64,000 bases of DNA from Longimicrobiales bacterium (GTDB lineage Bacteria > Gemmatimonadota > Gemmatimonadetes > Longimicrobiales > Gaopeijiaceae). The notes below the pieces were generated by a model that was given only the letters and a program-made list of their open reading frames with translations, was not told the origin of the DNA and did no database searches. The stretch is from contig OY282361.1 in the NCBI GenBank assembly GCA_958295645.1, positions 2,384,501 through 2,448,500 on the forward strand. Reading direction: 5' to 3'. The stretch's first letter is position 1. Every line of letters starts with the position of its first letter. Both the position numbers and the translations under genes were made by a program. Below, piece after piece: positions 61,348-64,000 of this stretch.

Positions 61348-61647
61348 TTAGGCCGATCCCGTCGCGACCTCCCAGCCTGCGTCCACTTGGCGAGCGCCCT
61401 CGCCCTCGATCATGACGTCGGCCCTTCCCGTGCGCGACAAGCGGGCGTCCGACGGCCTGCCGCCGAATACCGCGAAGCTCGACACGCGAAACCGCGTCTC
61501 GTCTCCCTTGGGCGACCGCGCCGTCAACACCTCGTTCTTGAGCGCCTTGACGCTCGGGGCGCGCCCCGACCACAGCCGCAACCGCAAGACGCGGCCGCCG
61601 TGCGGGTGATCGTACGCGTCCGTAACGCGAAAGACGGCGTTCGACAT
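61348..61647 (-). CDS. small hypothetical protein
   Basis: A 99-residue beta-rich protein, no recognised family: FRVTDAYDHPHGGRVLRLRL, LKNEVLTARSPKGDETRFRV, then SDARLSRTGRADVMIEG. ATG at 61647 diverges from the MOSC gene. The composition looks coding. The 234 bases between it and the propeller gene hold no gene that I can see. Confidence 0.55.
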   Translation of the reverse strand: MSNAVFRVTDAYDHPHGGRVLRLRLWSGRAPSVKALKNEVLTARSPKGDETRFRVSSFAVFGGRPSDARLSRTGRADVMIEGEGARQVDAGWEVATGSA

Positions 61648-61712
61648 GTTCTACGTCGCCTCCGTGGCAGATTCTCTCGGCAAGGATGTTCGCCAAGGCG
61701 CACTTTGAACTT

Positions 61713-62626
61713 ATGACCAGCAACCCGCGAACTCCAGCCCGCTTCCGCATCGCCCGCCTCCGCGTCCATCCCGTCAAGGGCGCGGCGGGCATCGACATGG
61801 ACGCTCTCGACTTCGACCACATCGGCCCCCGCTTCGACCGGCGCTGGCTCGTGGCCACGCCCGACGGCGCATTCCGCTCGCAACGCGATCTGCCGCAGCT
61901 GGCCCGGCTCGCCGCCAAGCCGGACGAAGAGGGCTTGCTCCTGGAGGCCCCGGGGATGGCGCCCTTGCGGGTTCCGCACGACCCCGCCGGCCCCACGTTC
62001 GAGGTGCGCGTCTGGGACAGCGAAGTGGCCGCCCGCTCGGCCGGCCGCCCCGCCGACGCTTGGCTCTCCGACTGGCTCGGGAGCCCACACCGCCTGGCGT
62101 TCATGGCGGACGACGACGTGCGCCTCGCCGACCCGGCCTTCGCCGAGGGAAGCCGCGTGTCGTTCGCGGACGGGTATCCGGCCTTGGCCATCACCGAAGC
62201 CTCTCTCCACGAGTTGGCGCGCCGATGCGGGCGAGTCGTTCCCGCCGAGCGCTTCCGTCCCAACATCGTCGTCAGCGGACCGCCGGCCCACGACGAAGAC
62301 CAGTGGCGCCGGTTCCGCGCGGGCGGCCTGACGTTCGCGGGGGTCAAGCTCTGCCCGCGCTGCAAGGTGACCACAATCGACCAGGACGCCGGGGAGGCCG
62401 ACCCGGCCTCCGAGCCCCTTCGCACGCTGGCCCGCTACCGCAAGATCGAAGACAACGTCTACTTCGGACTCAACGCGGTGCACGCCGCGCCCGGACTGTT
62501 GCGCGTCGGCGACCCTGTCGAGGTCCTGGAGCGCGCGCTGGTCCCGGTGTCGCCCGCCGCGCAGGGTATATTTGGCCCCGCCGCCGACTCCGGCGCCGGT
62601 TCACTCCCCCTCGTCAGGGAGCGCGA

Positions 62627-62630
<4 letters not shown>
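61713..62630 (+). CDS. MOSC-domain protein (YcbX/mARC-like)
   Basis: Predicted molybdenum-cofactor-binding reductase or sulfur-carrier protein, 305 residues. N-terminal beta-barrel: [44 protein letters not shown] domain: [31 protein letters not shown] with the cofactor-binding cysteine region, then [16 protein letters not shown] at 61713 is preferred; 61686 is an alternative. Its stop overlaps the gyrA ATG (ATGA). It may use the molybdate imported by ModABC, 57 kb away. Confidence 0.85.

Positions 62631-64000
<1,370 letters not shown>

Overview
The window is GC-rich, tightly packed bacterial chromosome. Several traits suggest Gemmatimonadota: secreted six-bladed beta-propeller proteins (three intact, one broken), a small lipoprotein shaped like a TonB-receptor plug, a decayed DUF4097-type gene, a single-copy gyrA and many short lipoproteins. 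The phylum is an inference; no rRNA gene is present to settle it.

Layout. 1-12,800: a partial AAA ATPase and a GNAT acetyltransferase; a STAS protein with a GOLPH3-like (GPP34) protein and a molybdate ABC transporter (modABC); an M20 peptidase; a 59-residue peptide whose best start is ATT; a seven-iron ferredoxin; a hydrolase with a PduO cobalamin adenosyltransferase; a DsbA-like lipoprotein. 13,100-30,200: an amine-oxidation locus, with an AraC regulator and a 1146-residue SARP/AAA regulator followed by genes for a quinohemoprotein amine dehydrogenase and its maturation (qhpA, D, C, B, F, E). Two beta-propeller genes, one frameshifted, and an EF-hand-like protein follow, then an opposite-strand flavin monooxygenase that fits QhpG. 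A fragment resembling the qhpE serine-motif region lies among them. 30,800-34,300: three translationally coupled genes led by a GHKL ATPase, a candidate uncharacterised defence or stress module. 34,300-41,000: DinB protein, tRNA-Glu(CTC), tRNA-Val(CAC), DUF3047, and a leftward operon of NSS transporter, domain-permuted aconitase, PPK2 and VOC protein. 41,000-52,200: a 21-G tract between direct repeats, two small lipoproteins, a beta-propeller, a BMP-type nucleoside ABC transporter, a PIG-L protein and agmatinase. 52,100-64,000: a decayed DUF4097-type gene, phosphofructokinase, a lower-GC type II restriction-modification pair (C5 methyltransferase plus NgoFVII-like PLD endonuclease), a phenylacetyl-CoA epoxidase-type operon in which the PaaD zinc ribbon is a separate gene, a lipoprotein, another propeller, a MOSC protein and the start of gyrA.

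How the genes work together. QhpA (dihaem), QhpB (propeller) and QhpC (small cofactor subunit) form a periplasmic amine dehydrogenase. QhpD forms Cys-Asp/Glu thioethers in QhpC, QhpG hydroxylates the future cofactor tryptophan, QhpE removes the leader and QhpF exports the product; these roles are known from Paracoccus denitrificans. If the substrate includes aromatic amines, the paa-type oxygenase 30 kb away could act downstream, but no linking dehydrogenase or CoA ligase lies in the window. All assignments come from reading translations and motifs; no database search was run.
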